Source of the DNA: Rhizomys pruinosus
Lineage: Eukaryota > Chordata > Mammalia > Rodentia > Spalacidae
Length of the DNA stretch: 64,000 nt
Assembly (NCBI GenBank): GCA_009823505.1
Contig: VZQC01011955.1
Location: 1-64,000 of the forward strand
Direction of reading: 5' to 3'
Part shown: positions 11,338 through 20,382 of the stretch, in pieces
Layout: every line of letters begins with the position of its first letter
How positions within the stretch are numbered: the stretch's first letter is position 1
Made by a program: the position numbers and the translations under genes
Notes under the pieces: generated by a model
Database searches by the model: none
Told to the model about the DNA's origin: nothing
Seen by the model: the letters and a program-made list of their open reading frames with translations, nothing else

Positions 11338-11715
11338 CAGAAACCCTTGGGGACTGGTTGGTTTTCTTCTGGCTTGTCATCTTCACCTTTGTCCCCAGAT
11401 GTTGAGGTGGTGCTTGAGGATGGAGGCTTTAGGACATTGTCAGGCGCTGAATGGCTTGACCTCTCTGGGGCGGGCCTCATCGCTGCTATGGGTCTGCCAG
11501 TAAAGCTCAGTGTGCACGTGAAGGAGGAACCAATACTTAACTTGTTCCACTGTCATGTTGAGTTTTACACACAGTCGGCGCTCTTAACTGCTAGGCCATC
11601 TCTCCAGCCACATTACAGCCAGCCTTCTTAAAGCTTCCTTAGTACGGTAAGAGTCTGCCTGGAAATGCTCAAGTTTGGATTCCTGCTCCGTGTCCACAAC
11701 TCCGTTCAGGTTCTA
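11338..11715 (-). pseudogene. Second homeodomain-like pseudogene fragment, cut by a B2 piece
   Basis: On the minus strand, from 11715, one frame reads EQESKLEHFQADSYRTKE, then ALRRLAV. A 39-bp B2 head piece (11574-11612) interrupts it, and it resumes as KLNMTVEQVKYWF. With the B2 removed, the spacing from helix 1 (L..F) through helix 2 (L..LA..L) to helix 3 (V..WF) is that of a homeodomain. The bases after WF do not encode the N51/R53 positions. The frame continues (HTELYWQTHSSDEARPREVK) to a stop, then an overlapping frame stays open with a serine- and acid-rich tail ending at the stop complement 11338-11340. The recognition is by pattern only and I cannot name the family. Loss of N51, the frameshift and the SINE interruption indicate a dead copy. 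It lies on the same strand as the fragment at 4.9-5.8 kb but differs in sequence. Confidence 0.4.
11574..11612 (-). repeat. B2 head fragment
   Basis: Only the antisense first ~38 bp of B2 ('cttaactgctaggccatctc'), without body or tail, inside the homeodomain-like fragment. Confidence 0.8.
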
Positions 11716-11769
11716 AGTGTGAGGGTTCCATGGCAGCTGCTCGCTCAGTTCAGATGTTTGATCTGTTCT

Positions 11770-11890
11770 CTCATCTTTTATTTTTATAAACAGTCTGACA
11801 ATTCAGTCCTGATTGACCTAGACTCACAGATATCCTCCTAGCTCTGCCTCCTGAGTGCCTTGATTCAAGCGTATACTACCTTGCCCAGCT
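11770..11890 (-). repeat. Degenerate B1 remnant
   Basis: 'ctcctagctctgcctcctga' and 'tatactaccttgcccagct' preserve the antisense B1 right half. Confidence 0.5.
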
Positions 11891-12017
11891 CATCTTCCTT
11901 GTTTCTGTCCTACTTCTTTGTCATGGGTGAAATACTGAAATAATTTTTCCTCTTCTTGTAGCTGACAAGACTCCCTATGCAAAGGCTCAGTAGAATAGAA
12001 TGTAGTTTCTGTGTGGG

Positions 12018-12140
12018 TCTTTGGTATTTTTGAGACAGGGTCTCCCTGTAGCCCCAGCTGTCCTGGAACTCACTATGTAGACCAGGCTGGCCTTGAACTC
12101 ACGGAGATTTGCCTCCAGAATGTTGGGATTATAGGCCCTT
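12018..12140 (-). repeat. B1 SINE
   Basis: Antisense B1 from 'gagacagggtctccctgtag' to 'gttgggattatagg'. The distal end is diverged. Confidence 0.85.
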
Positions 12141-12387
12141 GTGGCTTTCTCATCACTGTCAAAATACCTGACAGAGCAATTTAAGGGAGGAGAGGTTTCT
12201 TCTGTCAGTTGCTAAGGAAATTAAAAAGCAAAGAAGATTAGTCAAGGAAGATAAAAAAATATCTGATAGTAGTTTGGTTATACGAAAATACAAATGTATT
12301 TAATGCCACTGAATTGCATACTTAGAATGATTAAAATGATAAATTTTATTATATATATATTTACAATAAATTTTTAAAAAGAAGTCA
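12141..12387. other. AT-rich sequence, nothing recognised
   Basis: Includes a short (TA)n near 12350-12360. No frame or repeat seen. Confidence 0.4.
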
Positions 12388-12522
12388 CACCTGGGTGTGT
12401 TCTCAGAACTTGGGAGGCAGAGGCAGGTGGATCTCTGTGAGTTCAAGGCCAGCCTGGTCTACATAGCAAGTTTCAGGACAACCAGGACTATATAGTGGGA
12501 TCCTCTCTACAAAAATACCAAG
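12388..12522 (+). repeat. B1 SINE
   Basis: 'cacctgggtgtgttctcaga' through 'ctctctacaaaaatacc'. The tail runs into the GGA microsatellite. Confidence 0.85.
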
Positions 12523-12523
12523 A

Positions 12524-12554
12524 AGGAGGAGGAGGAGGAGGAGGAGGAGGAGGA
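12524..12554. repeat. (GGA)n microsatellite
   Basis: About ten GGA triplets immediately after the B1 tail. Confidence 0.93.
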
Positions 12555-12734
12555 ATCATTATGAAGAAAGAAAGAATAGAGAAAACTATCTGTCCTGTTT
12601 TATCTGGTATGGATTCACTTTACCAACAAGCATCACAAATGACCTGGAATTAAGTATCATTATATTGTGCATTACAAACCAAAGCCAAAAATATAAAAGC
12701 TATTTTATTACATATCAAAAAGTTAAAAAATAGC

Positions 12735-12940
12735 TTATAGTTTTTTATTATTTTATGTATATGAGTGTATTGCCTACATGTAAGCGCACCCATGTCATGC
12801 AGTGCTGTGGAGAACAGAAGAGGGCACTGGATCTCCTGGAACTGGAGTTATAGATGGTTGTTAGCTACCTTGTGGGTGCTGAGATTTGAACCTGGGTCTT
12901 CTGCAAGAACAGCTAGTGCTCTTAACCACTCTCTAGCCAC
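12735..12940 (-). repeat. B2 SINE, old
   Basis: Antisense B2 ('tgagtgtattgcctacatg' to 'taaccactctctagccac'). The conserved head is degraded. Confidence 0.82.
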
Positions 12941-13004
12941 TCTAGATTTATTTTTTAAGGTCTTCTCAAATTTTTTGAGGTGAGAATCACTTGGAACTCT
13001 TTTT

Positions 13005-13158
13005 TTTTAATATGGTCTTTTTGAGACAGGGTCTCCCTGTAGCCCCAGCTGTCCTGGAACTCACTCTGTAGACCAGGCTGGCCTTGAACTCACAAAGATC
13101 CGCCTGCCTCTGCCTCCCGAGTGCTAGGATTAAAGGTGTGCGCCACCATGCCCAGCCC
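13005..13158 (-). repeat. B1 SINE
   Basis: Well-preserved antisense B1, 'gagacagggtctccctg' to 'gccaccatgcccagc'. Confidence 0.92.
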
Positions 13159-13183
13159 AGTAGTCTTAAAAATTATTGAAGAC

Positions 13184-13446
13184 GGGGGCTGGAGAGATGG
13201 CCTAGCGGTTAAGAGCGCCGACTGCTCTTGCCGAGGACCCGGGTTCGATCCCCAGCACCCACATGGCGGCCGAGAGCCGTCTGAAACTCCAGTTCCAGGA
13301 GAACTCCAGTTCCAGGGGAATCCGAGACCCTCTTCTGACCTCCGCGGCATTGCACGACACGGGTGCACAAACCTGCATGCAGACAGTACATTGATACACA
13401 TACCGAAATAAATAAAAATAATAAAAAAAAATAATAATAAAAAAAA
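13184..13446 (+). repeat. B2 dimer, first monomer (complete)
   Basis: Full-length, CpG-rich B2 with intact internal Pol III promoter elements: A-box region 'tggcctagcggttaagagc' and B box GGTTCGATCCC. Its A/T-rich tail AAATAAATAAA... at about 13405-13446 runs straight into the second monomer. The preserved CpGs suggest a young insertion. Confidence 0.93.
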
Positions 13447-13675
13447 GAGTGCCGACCGCTCTTACAGAGGACCCGGGTTCGATCCCCAGCACCCACATGG
13501 CGGCCGAGAGCCGTCTGAAACTCCAGTTCCAGGAGAACTCCAGTTCCAGGGGAATCCGAGACCCTCTTCTGACCTCCGCGGCATTGCACGACACGGGTGC
13601 ACAAACCTGCATGCAGACAGTACATTGATACACATACCGAAATAAATAAAAATAATAATAAAAAAAAATTAAAAA
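13447..13675 (+). repeat. B2 dimer, second monomer (lacks the first ~29 bp)
   Basis: It begins at the position equivalent to 13213 in the first monomer and is almost identical to it for about 220 bp, including the tail. It has no target-site duplication of its own. The 16-bp pair AAAAATTATTGAAGAC at 13168-13183 and 13676-13691 encloses both monomers. Confidence 0.93.
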
Positions 13676-13795
13676 AAAAATTATTGAAGACTCTAAGATG
13701 ATTTAGTTGGGGTGAGTTATGTCTAGTGATATTTGGCATAATGAATGTTAAAGTTTGAAAATGATTTTTTATTAATTAAGAATAATAGTGATAGA

Positions 13796-13859
13796 GAGTA
13801 AAGGACCCGCCTCCTGGATGGATCAGAGAGCAAAGGACCCACCTCCAGGATGGATCAGA
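13796..13859. repeat. Two-copy 32-bp tandem repeat
   Basis: Units 13796-13827 and 13828-13859 share GAG-AAAGGACCC-CCTCC-GGATGGATCAGA with three mismatches. Confidence 0.9.
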
Positions 13860-13896
13860 GAGAGAGGAAAAAAAACCCCAAAATCAATAGAATGAA

Positions 13897-13919
13897 TATC
13901 ATCTATCTATCAATCAATC

Positions 13920-13966
<47 letters not shown>

Positions 13967-14005
13967 ATCTTTCCTATCTATCTTTCTTTGTATCTATCTA
14001 TACTA

Positions 14006-14042
<37 letters not shown>
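13897..14042. repeat. (ATCT)n plus (GT)n compound microsatellite
   Basis: ATCT/ATCA/CTTT-type tetramers at 13897-14003, followed by pure (GT)n at 14009-14042. Confidence 0.95.
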
Positions 14043-14044
<2 letters not shown>

Positions 14045-14242
14045 TGGGTTACCTCTGGAGAGATCTCGTGGGAGTCCTTTATGGAGCTGATAGTGTTTGG
14101 TGGGGATTTCTTATTTGCTTTTCCTCTGTTGTTGATTTTTCTTGTGCTTTTGGCAGGTGGATTTGATTCCTTTTGTTTGTGATCTGACATGAAATTCAAG
14201 TGTTTCTTCTTGCGGAAAAAAAAGAAATAATGGTGATAAGAA

Positions 14243-14355
14243 CCAGGCATGGTGACATCACCTGTAATCCCAGCACTCAGGAAGCTTAGGCAGAAGGTCA
14301 TGAGTTCCAGGGCAGCCTGGGCTACATAGTGCGAGCTTGTCTTTAAAAATCAGAA
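14243..14355 (+). repeat. Old B1 SINE
   Basis: 'accaggcatggtgacatcac' through 'gcagcctgggctacatagtg'. Another B1 head (14357-14380) follows and is cut off by the next insertion. Confidence 0.7.
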
Positions 14356-14380
14356 CAAGGCAGGGTATAGTGGCTCATGC

Positions 14381-14550
14381 TTTTTTTTATTTTTTATTTT
14401 TTTGGTCTTTTTTTGGAGACAGGGTCTCCCTGTAGCCCCAGCTGTCCTGGAATTCGCTCTGTAGACCAGGCTGGCCTTGAACTCACAAAGATCCGCCTGC
14501 CTCTGCCTCCCGAGTGCTAGGATTAAAGGCCTGCCCCACCATGCCTGGCA
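14381..14550 (-). repeat. B1 SINE with target-site duplication
   Basis: Antisense B1 between GCTCATGCTTTTT copies at 14373-14385 and 14551-14563. Confidence 0.92.
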
Positions 14551-14563
14551 GCTCATGCTTTTT

Positions 14564-14782
14564 AAAAAAATGTTTTATTTATTTTTTATTTTTATGTGTA
14601 TGAGTGTATTGCCTGCATGTCTGTAAGTGCACCCATGGCATACAATGCCTGAGGCCAGAAAAGTGTCTGATCTTGTGGAACTGGGGTTACTAATGGGTTC
14701 TAGCTGCCATGTGGGTGCTGGGAATCAAACTTTGCAAGAGCATCCAGTGCTCTTAACCACTGAGCCATCTCTCCAGCCTCAA
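14564..14782 (-). repeat. B2 SINE inserted at the same target
   Basis: Antisense B2 between CTCATGCTTTTT copies at 14552-14563 and 14783-14795. The left one is also the right duplication of the preceding B1. Confidence 0.9.
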
Positions 14783-14790
14783 CTCATGCT

Positions 14791-14816
14791 TTTTTCTTTC
14801 TTTCTTTCTTTATTAG
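14791..14816. repeat. (CTTT)n short microsatellite
   Basis: Five CTTT units directly after the B2 target duplication. Confidence 0.8.
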
Positions 14817-14989
14817 GCTGAAAGATGTAATGTTTTCCTTAAGGAAGTGTTTGAAGGCTTCTCCTTAGTAAGCCCAAACAACCATCAGACCTGCCCTTGT
14901 GCTCCACATTGGGGACTTCCCTTCCCATGGTCACCAAATGAGGTCCAGTAAGCACCGTGACCTGTCTTGATCTTCCTGTACTAGCCTCC

Positions 14990-15180
14990 ATACAGCCTGG
15001 GTAGTCCAACAATGGCAGTCTATACTCTAAAGAGGCTGAAACCCCAGTAGTTGCTCAGTCCAGAAGCTGGATATCTCAGCAGTCCCCATGTGGCACTGAA
15101 GGTTTGGAAGATCCTTGGAGAGGATGAGTCTTCAGTCCATATTGGAAGGTTGAAAAGCTGTGTCTCATGTCTTTGAAAGA
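14990..15180. repeat. Rodent medium-reiterated repeat, partial
   Basis: 'gtagttgctcagtccagaag' and 'ctggatatctcagcagtcc' are shared with the longer copy at 31700-32190, so this is an interspersed family. Class unassigned. Confidence 0.5.
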
Positions 15181-15190
15181 TGGCAAAGGT

Positions 15191-15320
15191 GGGGCTGGAG
15201 AGATGGCTCAGTGGTTAAGAGTGCTGACTGCTCTTGCAGAGGACCTGGGTTTGATTCCCAGCACCCACATGGCAGCTAATAACCGTCTTTAAGCAGGGTG
15301 TGGTGGCACATGCCTTTAAA
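15191..15320 (+). repeat. B2-head/B1 chimeric SINE, truncated
   Basis: B2 head 15191-15292 (A-box and B-box regions present) switches after TCTTTAA to a B1 start, 'gcagggtgtggtggcac', at 15293. The B1 part stops after about 26 bp where an opposite-strand B2 begins. The breakpoint is the same as in the complete chimera at 20036-20290. Confidence 0.8.
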
Positions 15321-15560
15321 AAATTTTTTTTTAAATTTTATTATTTATTTTTGTATGTGTATGAATGTACTGTCTGCATGTAGGTTTGTGCACCCATGTC
15401 TCGGAGGTCAGAAGAGGGTTTTGGATTCCCCTGGAGCTGGAGTTCTCCTGGAATTGGAGTTACAGAAGGTTCTCAGCCACCATGTGGGTGCTGGGGATCA
15501 AACCCGGGTCCTCTGCAAGAGCAGTTGGCGCTCTTAACCACTAGGCCATCTCTCCAGCCC
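15321..15560 (-). repeat. B2 SINE
   Basis: Complete antisense B2 with two internal 17-bp units. No clear target-site duplication, and the B1 it interrupts does not resume on the right. Confidence 0.9.
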
Positions 15561-16005
15561 CCAGCCTGATACTTTTAACTACTGTATAATATTTTAGAAA
15601 AGGCTTGGACAAAAGTTCAAGCAGCCTTGTATAAGAAATACTAAGAAGCACTCTCATAAAATAAATGCTGTGGTTAGACACAATGTCATGACAGACTAGT
15701 TTTTTTTCTCATTCTTTGATTTTTCTATCACTCTAAAATATGCATACATACCCTTCACCCATACACCAAAATTCCAAAATCTGAAAATAAATGGTAGGTT
15801 AATTTTAGAACCTGTATAGGGATTCACAATATAAGAGCACAGTTGTTTTCAGATCACGAGAAATATAACATTAACGTTGCTCAGTTTGCCTTACAATTAA
15901 GTACTTGGTGCCAGCATTCACAGATGAGAGATACCATTTTTGTTTTTCTAGGACTTCGTTACTTCACTAACATAATATCTTGGGAGTGTTTATAAAAGAG
16001 AGTCA
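15561..16005. other. AT-rich unique sequence
   Basis: No repeat or coding signal recognised. Confidence 0.4.
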
Positions 16006-16180
16006 GAACCAGGTGTGGTGGCACATGCCTTTAATCCTAGCACTTGGGAGGCAGAGGCAGGAGGATCTTTGTGAGTTCAAGGCCAGCCTGGTCTACAGAG
16101 TGAGTTCCAGGACAGCTGGGACTACAGGGAGACCCTGTCTTGAAAAGACACAAACAAACAAACAAACAAACAAACAAACA
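16006..16180 (+). repeat. B1 SINE with (CAAA)n tail
   Basis: Full B1 ending in seven to eight CAAA units (16150-16180), abutting LINE-1 sequence. Confidence 0.92.
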
Positions 16181-17520
16181 ATCTTCTAGTTCCATCCATT
16201 TACCTGCAAAGTTCATGGTGTCATCTTTCTTTACCGCTGCATAGAACTCCATTGTGTAGATGTGCCACATTTTCCAAGGGGCACTTGGGTTGGTTCCAGC
16301 TCTTCACTATTGTGAAGAGAGCTGCAATAAACATGGCTGTGCATGTATCTCTGTGGTAGGATGAGTCTTGTGGGTATATACCCAGGAGTGGTAAGACTGG
16401 GTCAAGTGGTAGGCTCATTTTGAGTCTTTTAAGGGTTCTCCACACTGCTTTCCATAGTGGTTGTATGAGTTTACATTCCCACCAGCAGTGAATGAGTGTT
16501 CCCCTTTCCCCACAACCTCTCCAGCACTTGATATCGTTTGTCTTCTTGATCCTAGCCAGTCTTATCAGAGTGTGATGATATCTTAAAGTGGTTTTAATTT
16601 TCATTTCCTTAATTATTAGCAATGTTGAACACTTTTTAAGATGTTTCTCAGCCACCTCTAATTCCTCACTTGTGAAGTCTGTTCAGCTCTTTACTCCATC
16701 TTTTGAGTGAGTCATTTGTTTTCTTTCTTCTATGTTCTTTGAGTAATTTATATATTCTGGAAGTTAATGCTCTGTCAGATGTATCAAGTGAAGGTTTCTT
16801 CCCACTCTGTGGGATTTCTCTTTACTTCTCTGATTTTTTTTTTTTCTTTCTGTACAGAGGCTTTTGAGTTTAATGAGGTCCCACTTGTCAATTGTCGACC
16901 TTATTTCCTGCAAAGCTTCTGTCTGATTTAGAAAGTCTTTTCCTATGTCTTGTAGGTTGCTGCCAACTTTTTCTTCTATCACCTTCAGTTTCGGGTTTCA
17001 TGTTGAGGTCTTTGATCCATTTGGAGTTGATTTTTGTACAGGGAGAGAGATAGGGATTTAATTTTATTCTTCTACAATTAGTGATCCAGTTTTGCCAATA
17101 CCATTTGTTGAAGATGCTGTCTTTCTTCCATTATGTCTTCTTGGCCCCCTTGTCAAATATGAGGTGGCTGAAATTGTATGTGCTCAATTTTGTTCCATTG
17201 GTCAACAGGTCTGTTTTTGTGCCAGTACCAAGCTGTTTTTATGACTGTAGCCCTGTAGTATAGTTTGAAGTCTGTTTAGAGATCCCGCTTGTATTGCTCT
17301 TTTGGCTCAGGGTTGCTTTGGATATTTGGGGTCTTTTGTTTTTCCATATGAAATTAAGGATTTTTTTCCAAGTCTGTGAAGAAACTCTTAGGGATTTTAA
17401 TTGGGATCACATTGAATCTGTATATTAATTTGGGTGGAATGGACATTTTTACTATATTAATTTTTCTAATCCATGAGCTGGGAGGTCTTTCCATCTTTTG
17501 ATGTCTTCTTCAATCTCCAA
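16181..17520 (-). mobile_element. LINE-1 ORF2 3' half, inactive, antisense
   Basis: Minus-strand frames encode the C-terminal part of L1 ORF2p. 16221-16655 includes the cysteine-rich motif CWRGCGERGTLIHCWWEC followed by LLGIYPQD and TCTAMFIAALFTI. 16764-16982 reads [11 protein letters not shown] and [11 protein letters not shown]. Towards 17520 the complement of the upstream ORF2 continues. ORF2p is the L1 endonuclease and reverse transcriptase, but the endonuclease and catalytic RT segments lie outside this 5'-truncated fragment. Several frameshifts and stops separate the pieces, so it is dead. It is bounded on both sides by B1 elements. Confidence 0.88.
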
Positions 17521-17800
17521 CTCATGGTTTTAATCTCAGCACTAGGGAGGTAGAGGGAGGTGGATCTCTGTGAGTTCAAGGCCAGCTTGGTTTGTATAGC
17601 GAGTTCCAGGACAGCCAGGGCTATAAAGTGAGACCCTGTCTCAAAATAAAAGAAAACAAAAAACAAAATCAACAACAACAACAACAACAACAAAAAAAAA
17701 CAATTGAACCAGAACAACCAAAAATAAGAAAACAAGATAACAACAAATTTAAAACAAACTCAAAACAACAAAAAAGCCCCCAAACAGTAAAGCCCAATAA
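17521..17800 (+). repeat. B1 SINE (5'-truncated) with long A-rich, AAC-rich tail
   Basis: B1 body 17521-17645 ('tctcagcactagggaggtag' to 'gagaccctgtctcaaaata'), then an A-rich region with (CAA)n at 17668-17692 and degraded AAC-rich sequence to about 17790. Confidence 0.85.
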
Positions 17801-17830
17801 TGAACATATTTCTGGTTAGCATAACCAATA

Positions 17831-17986
17831 CATTTTTTTTTTTAATCTTTTTGAGACAGGGTCTCCCTGTAGCCCCAGCTGTCCTGGAACTCGCTCTGTA
17901 GACCAGGCTGGCCTTGAACTCACAAAGATCCGCCTGCCTCTGCCTCCCAAGTGCTAGGATTAAAGGTGTGCGCCACCACGCCTGGC
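17831..17986 (-). repeat. B1 SINE with imperfect target-site duplication
   Basis: Antisense B1 flanked by ATAACCAATACA (from 17820) and ATAACTAATACA (from about 17988). Confidence 0.9.
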
Positions 17987-18021
17987 ATATAACTAATACA
18001 GTTTAAAAAATAATATGTTGA

Positions 18022-18340
18022 GCTGGGTGTGGTGGCACACGCCTTTAATCCCAGCACTCGGGAGGCAGAGGTAGGTGGATCTCTGTGGGTTCCAGGCCAG
18101 CCTGGTCTACAGAGCGAGCTCTAGGACACCTGGTACTAAAAGGGAGACCCTGTCTCAAAAATACCAAGAAAAGGGTAAAACTAGCTGGGCGTGGTGGCGC
18201 ACACCTTTAATCCTAGTACTTGGGATGCAGAGGCAGGCGGATCTTTGTGAGTTCAAAGCCAGCCTGGTCTACAGAGTGAGTTCCAGGACAGCTGGGACTA
18301 CAGGGAGACCCTGTCTTGAGAAGACCAAAAAAAAAAAAAA
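18022..18340 (+). repeat. Two head-to-tail B1 SINEs inside one target-site duplication
   Basis: B1 units 18022-18172 and 18182-18340 belong to different subtypes ('atcccagcactcgg' versus 'atcctagtacttgg'). The duplication ATATGTTGA lies at 18013-18021 and 18341-18349, outside both. No duplication separates them. Confidence 0.88.
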
Positions 18341-18349
18341 ATATGTTGA

Positions 18350-18500
18350 ACCAGATGCAGTGGCCCATTGCCTTAGTCCCAGCAGAGGCAGAGGCAGGCA
18401 GATATCCTAGAGTTCAGGGCCAGCCTGTCTACATAGGGAGTTCCAGGCCAGCTAGGGCTACATAGTGAGACCCAGTTTCAAAATATAAAACAAATAATAA
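18350..18500 (+). repeat. B1 SINE, older
   Basis: 'aaccagatgcagtggcccat' through 'gtgagacccagtttcaaaa', directly following the B1 pair. Confidence 0.82.
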
Positions 18501-18723
18501 TAAATAATAACAATAATTTTTCCAAGACAAGAATGATAAAAATAAAGAAAAAAAAAGAAAAAAAGAATAAAATATACCTCATTTTTTGTAAGCCTTTTAA
18601 ATCTTGGCTATATACAGCTGGATTTTCTTGTCTGTCTCAGCCAACAGTCTTCTAATAGGTTATAATATAAAGGAAGTATGGACTTACAAAGGAAGTGTAT
18701 TGTCTCTCCTTAAAAAACACTGA
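18501..18723. other. A-rich tract, otherwise nothing
   Basis: A-rich continuation of the B1 tail to about 18580, then unremarkable DNA. Confidence 0.4.

Positions 18724-18798
<75 letters not shown>
18724..18798. repeat. (CT)n-(CA)n compound microsatellite
   Basis: CT dinucleotides at 18724-18774 run directly into CA dinucleotides at 18775-18797. Confidence 0.95.
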
Positions 18799-18929
18799 AA
18801 GACACTGATTCACTGGCATTTTGTATAGGAAGAAAATTGGGCATTTGCTAATCTAGCCTGCTAATGTGCCATTTTATACTTACCAGAAACAGCCTTCATC
18901 TTCACCTCAGTCCTCAGAAATCAAGCTGT

Positions 18930-19015
18930 GACTTGGTGCAATGCCCCCCTTTACAGATGAGGAGCTGGGGGGAAATGGGGTTCAGCAAATGGCTCAAGTC
19001 ATATAACTAGTCATC
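18930..19015 (-). repeat. MIR fragment
   Basis: 'tttacagatgaggagctggg' followed by 'tcatataactagtcatcaga' is the typical antisense MIR core. Confidence 0.65.
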
Positions 19016-19596
19016 AGAGGAACCACAGTAATGGATCACCCCAGGATTCCTGGGGATTGGGCCCCAGGAAATTGTCAAGGATTCATTATTTGCAGATGCA
19101 CTGGAAAGCCTCAGGGTGGGAAAGTGTAGATATGAGGGAGCACTGTCCTTGTTCCTGTGTCCCAAGTCCCACCCCACTTAGGAAGTACAGGGCTGGGGAC
19201 CAGTAGGAATCCCTGGGTTTTTCTTTGGCTGAATGGGAAACAACAACAACAAAATCCTCATTCTGGTGCTTTACCTGGAGAGGATCTTTTCTGCTAGACT
19301 GGCTGTGAGATTAAAAATGGATAAGGACAGGGACACTTCCTACTCAGAACTCAGTGGGAACTGACACATGTCAGAGTTGAACCTTTGGACTGCAAAGCAA
19401 GGCTTCTGCTGAACCAGGAATCAAAAGCCCCAACCTGGACCCCATCCAGGATGAAATGTGGATACAAGGAGAGAATGATGCCAAGAATGAAGGAGTCAGG
19501 CTCCTACAGTGTGGGCAAGTGGACAGATATCCAGCCAGGGTCCCCTCTCCTGACACTGTGCTGTGGTAATATGACAATCTGAGGGATGGGACATTT
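19016..19596. other. Apparently unique sequence
   Basis: No repeat or gene recognised. Confidence 0.4.
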
Positions 19597-19611
19597 AAGA
19601 GGTGGTTATGA

Positions 19612-19820
19612 GGGGGCTGGAGAGATGGTTTAGTGTTAAGAGCATTGGCTGCTCTTGCAGGGATGCAGGTTCTGTTCTTGGGACACACATTGTCCTAACA
19701 ACCAATTATAACTCCAGTTCCAGGGGATCCAACGCCATCTTCTGGACTCTGCAGCTATTGCACGTACATGTGTAGGTAAAACACTCACACATAAAAAATA
19801 AAAAATTATATTTTTTAAAA
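19612..19820 (+). repeat. B2 SINE with perfect target-site duplication
   Basis: Diverged B2 body, flanked by the 15-bp AAGAGGTGGTTATGA at 19597-19611 and 19821-19835. Confidence 0.92.
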
Positions 19821-20035
19821 AAGAGGTGGTTATGATACCATTCATGAAACTGTTAATAGGCACTTAGGTCCATGATGTGGCACCCCAGTTTCTCTGTCTT
19901 CAAAAGAAAGAAGGAAAGAAGAGAAATTGGTAAAGGAAAATAGATTTCTTTACATTTGGCCAAACCAGGGGTGTGTGGAAGAATCTAGCCCCCCCCCATG
20001 CCTGTGTGCATTTTTAATTTATAGAAGGCAATGAG

Positions 20036-20290
20036 GGGGCTGGAGAGATGGCTCAGCGGTTAAGAGCACTGACTGATCTTGCAGAGGACCTGGGTTCGAT
20101 TCCCAGCACCCATATGGTGGCTAAGGACCATCTTTAAGCTGGGCATGGTAGTGCACGCCTTTAATCCCAGCACTTGGGAGGCAGAGGCAGGCAGATTTCT
20201 GTGAGTTCAAGGCCAGCATGTCCACATAGCGAGCTCCAGGCCAGCTGGGACTAAAGGGAGACCTGGTCTCAAAAGAAAAGAAAGAAAAAG
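20036..20290 (+). repeat. Complete B2-head/B1 chimeric SINE
   Basis: B2 head 20036-20137 with Pol III A-box ('tggctcagcggttaagag') and B-box (GGTTCGATTCC) regions is fused after TCTTTAA to a whole B1 ('gctgggcatggtagtgcac' to an A-rich GAAA tail) at 20138-20290. The 12-bp duplication GAA[G/A]GCAATGAG (20024-20035 and 20290-20301, one mismatch) lies outside the fusion and none lies at the B2/B1 joint. The fusion therefore appears to have inserted as one unit. B2 tail sequence is absent. Confidence 0.85.
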
Positions 20291-20330
20291 AAAGCAATGA
20301 GACAGGCACACACGTGGGAGAACTCCACAT

Positions 20331-20334
<4 letters not shown>

Positions 20335-20380
<46 letters not shown>
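20335..20380. repeat. (CA)n microsatellite
   Basis: About 23 CA units. Confidence 0.96.

Positions 20381-20382
<2 letters not shown>

Noticed and set aside
11399..11500. Plus-strand exon with acceptor TTTGTCCCCAG and donor GTAAAG
   Set aside because: The protein-like appearance is better explained by the homeodomain-like frame on the minus strand. The donor is weak and no partner exon is visible.
13205..13256. tRNA gene
   Set aside because: A and B boxes are present, but this is the tRNA-derived head of B2. No acceptor stem or full cloverleaf closes.
13202..13739. Long minus-strand frames of 143 and 176 codons
   Set aside because: They are the antisense translation of two tandem B2 elements, hence the repeated peptide.
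16181..17520. Active LINE-1
   Set aside because: 5'-truncated, frameshifted, lacking the endonuclease and catalytic RT segments.
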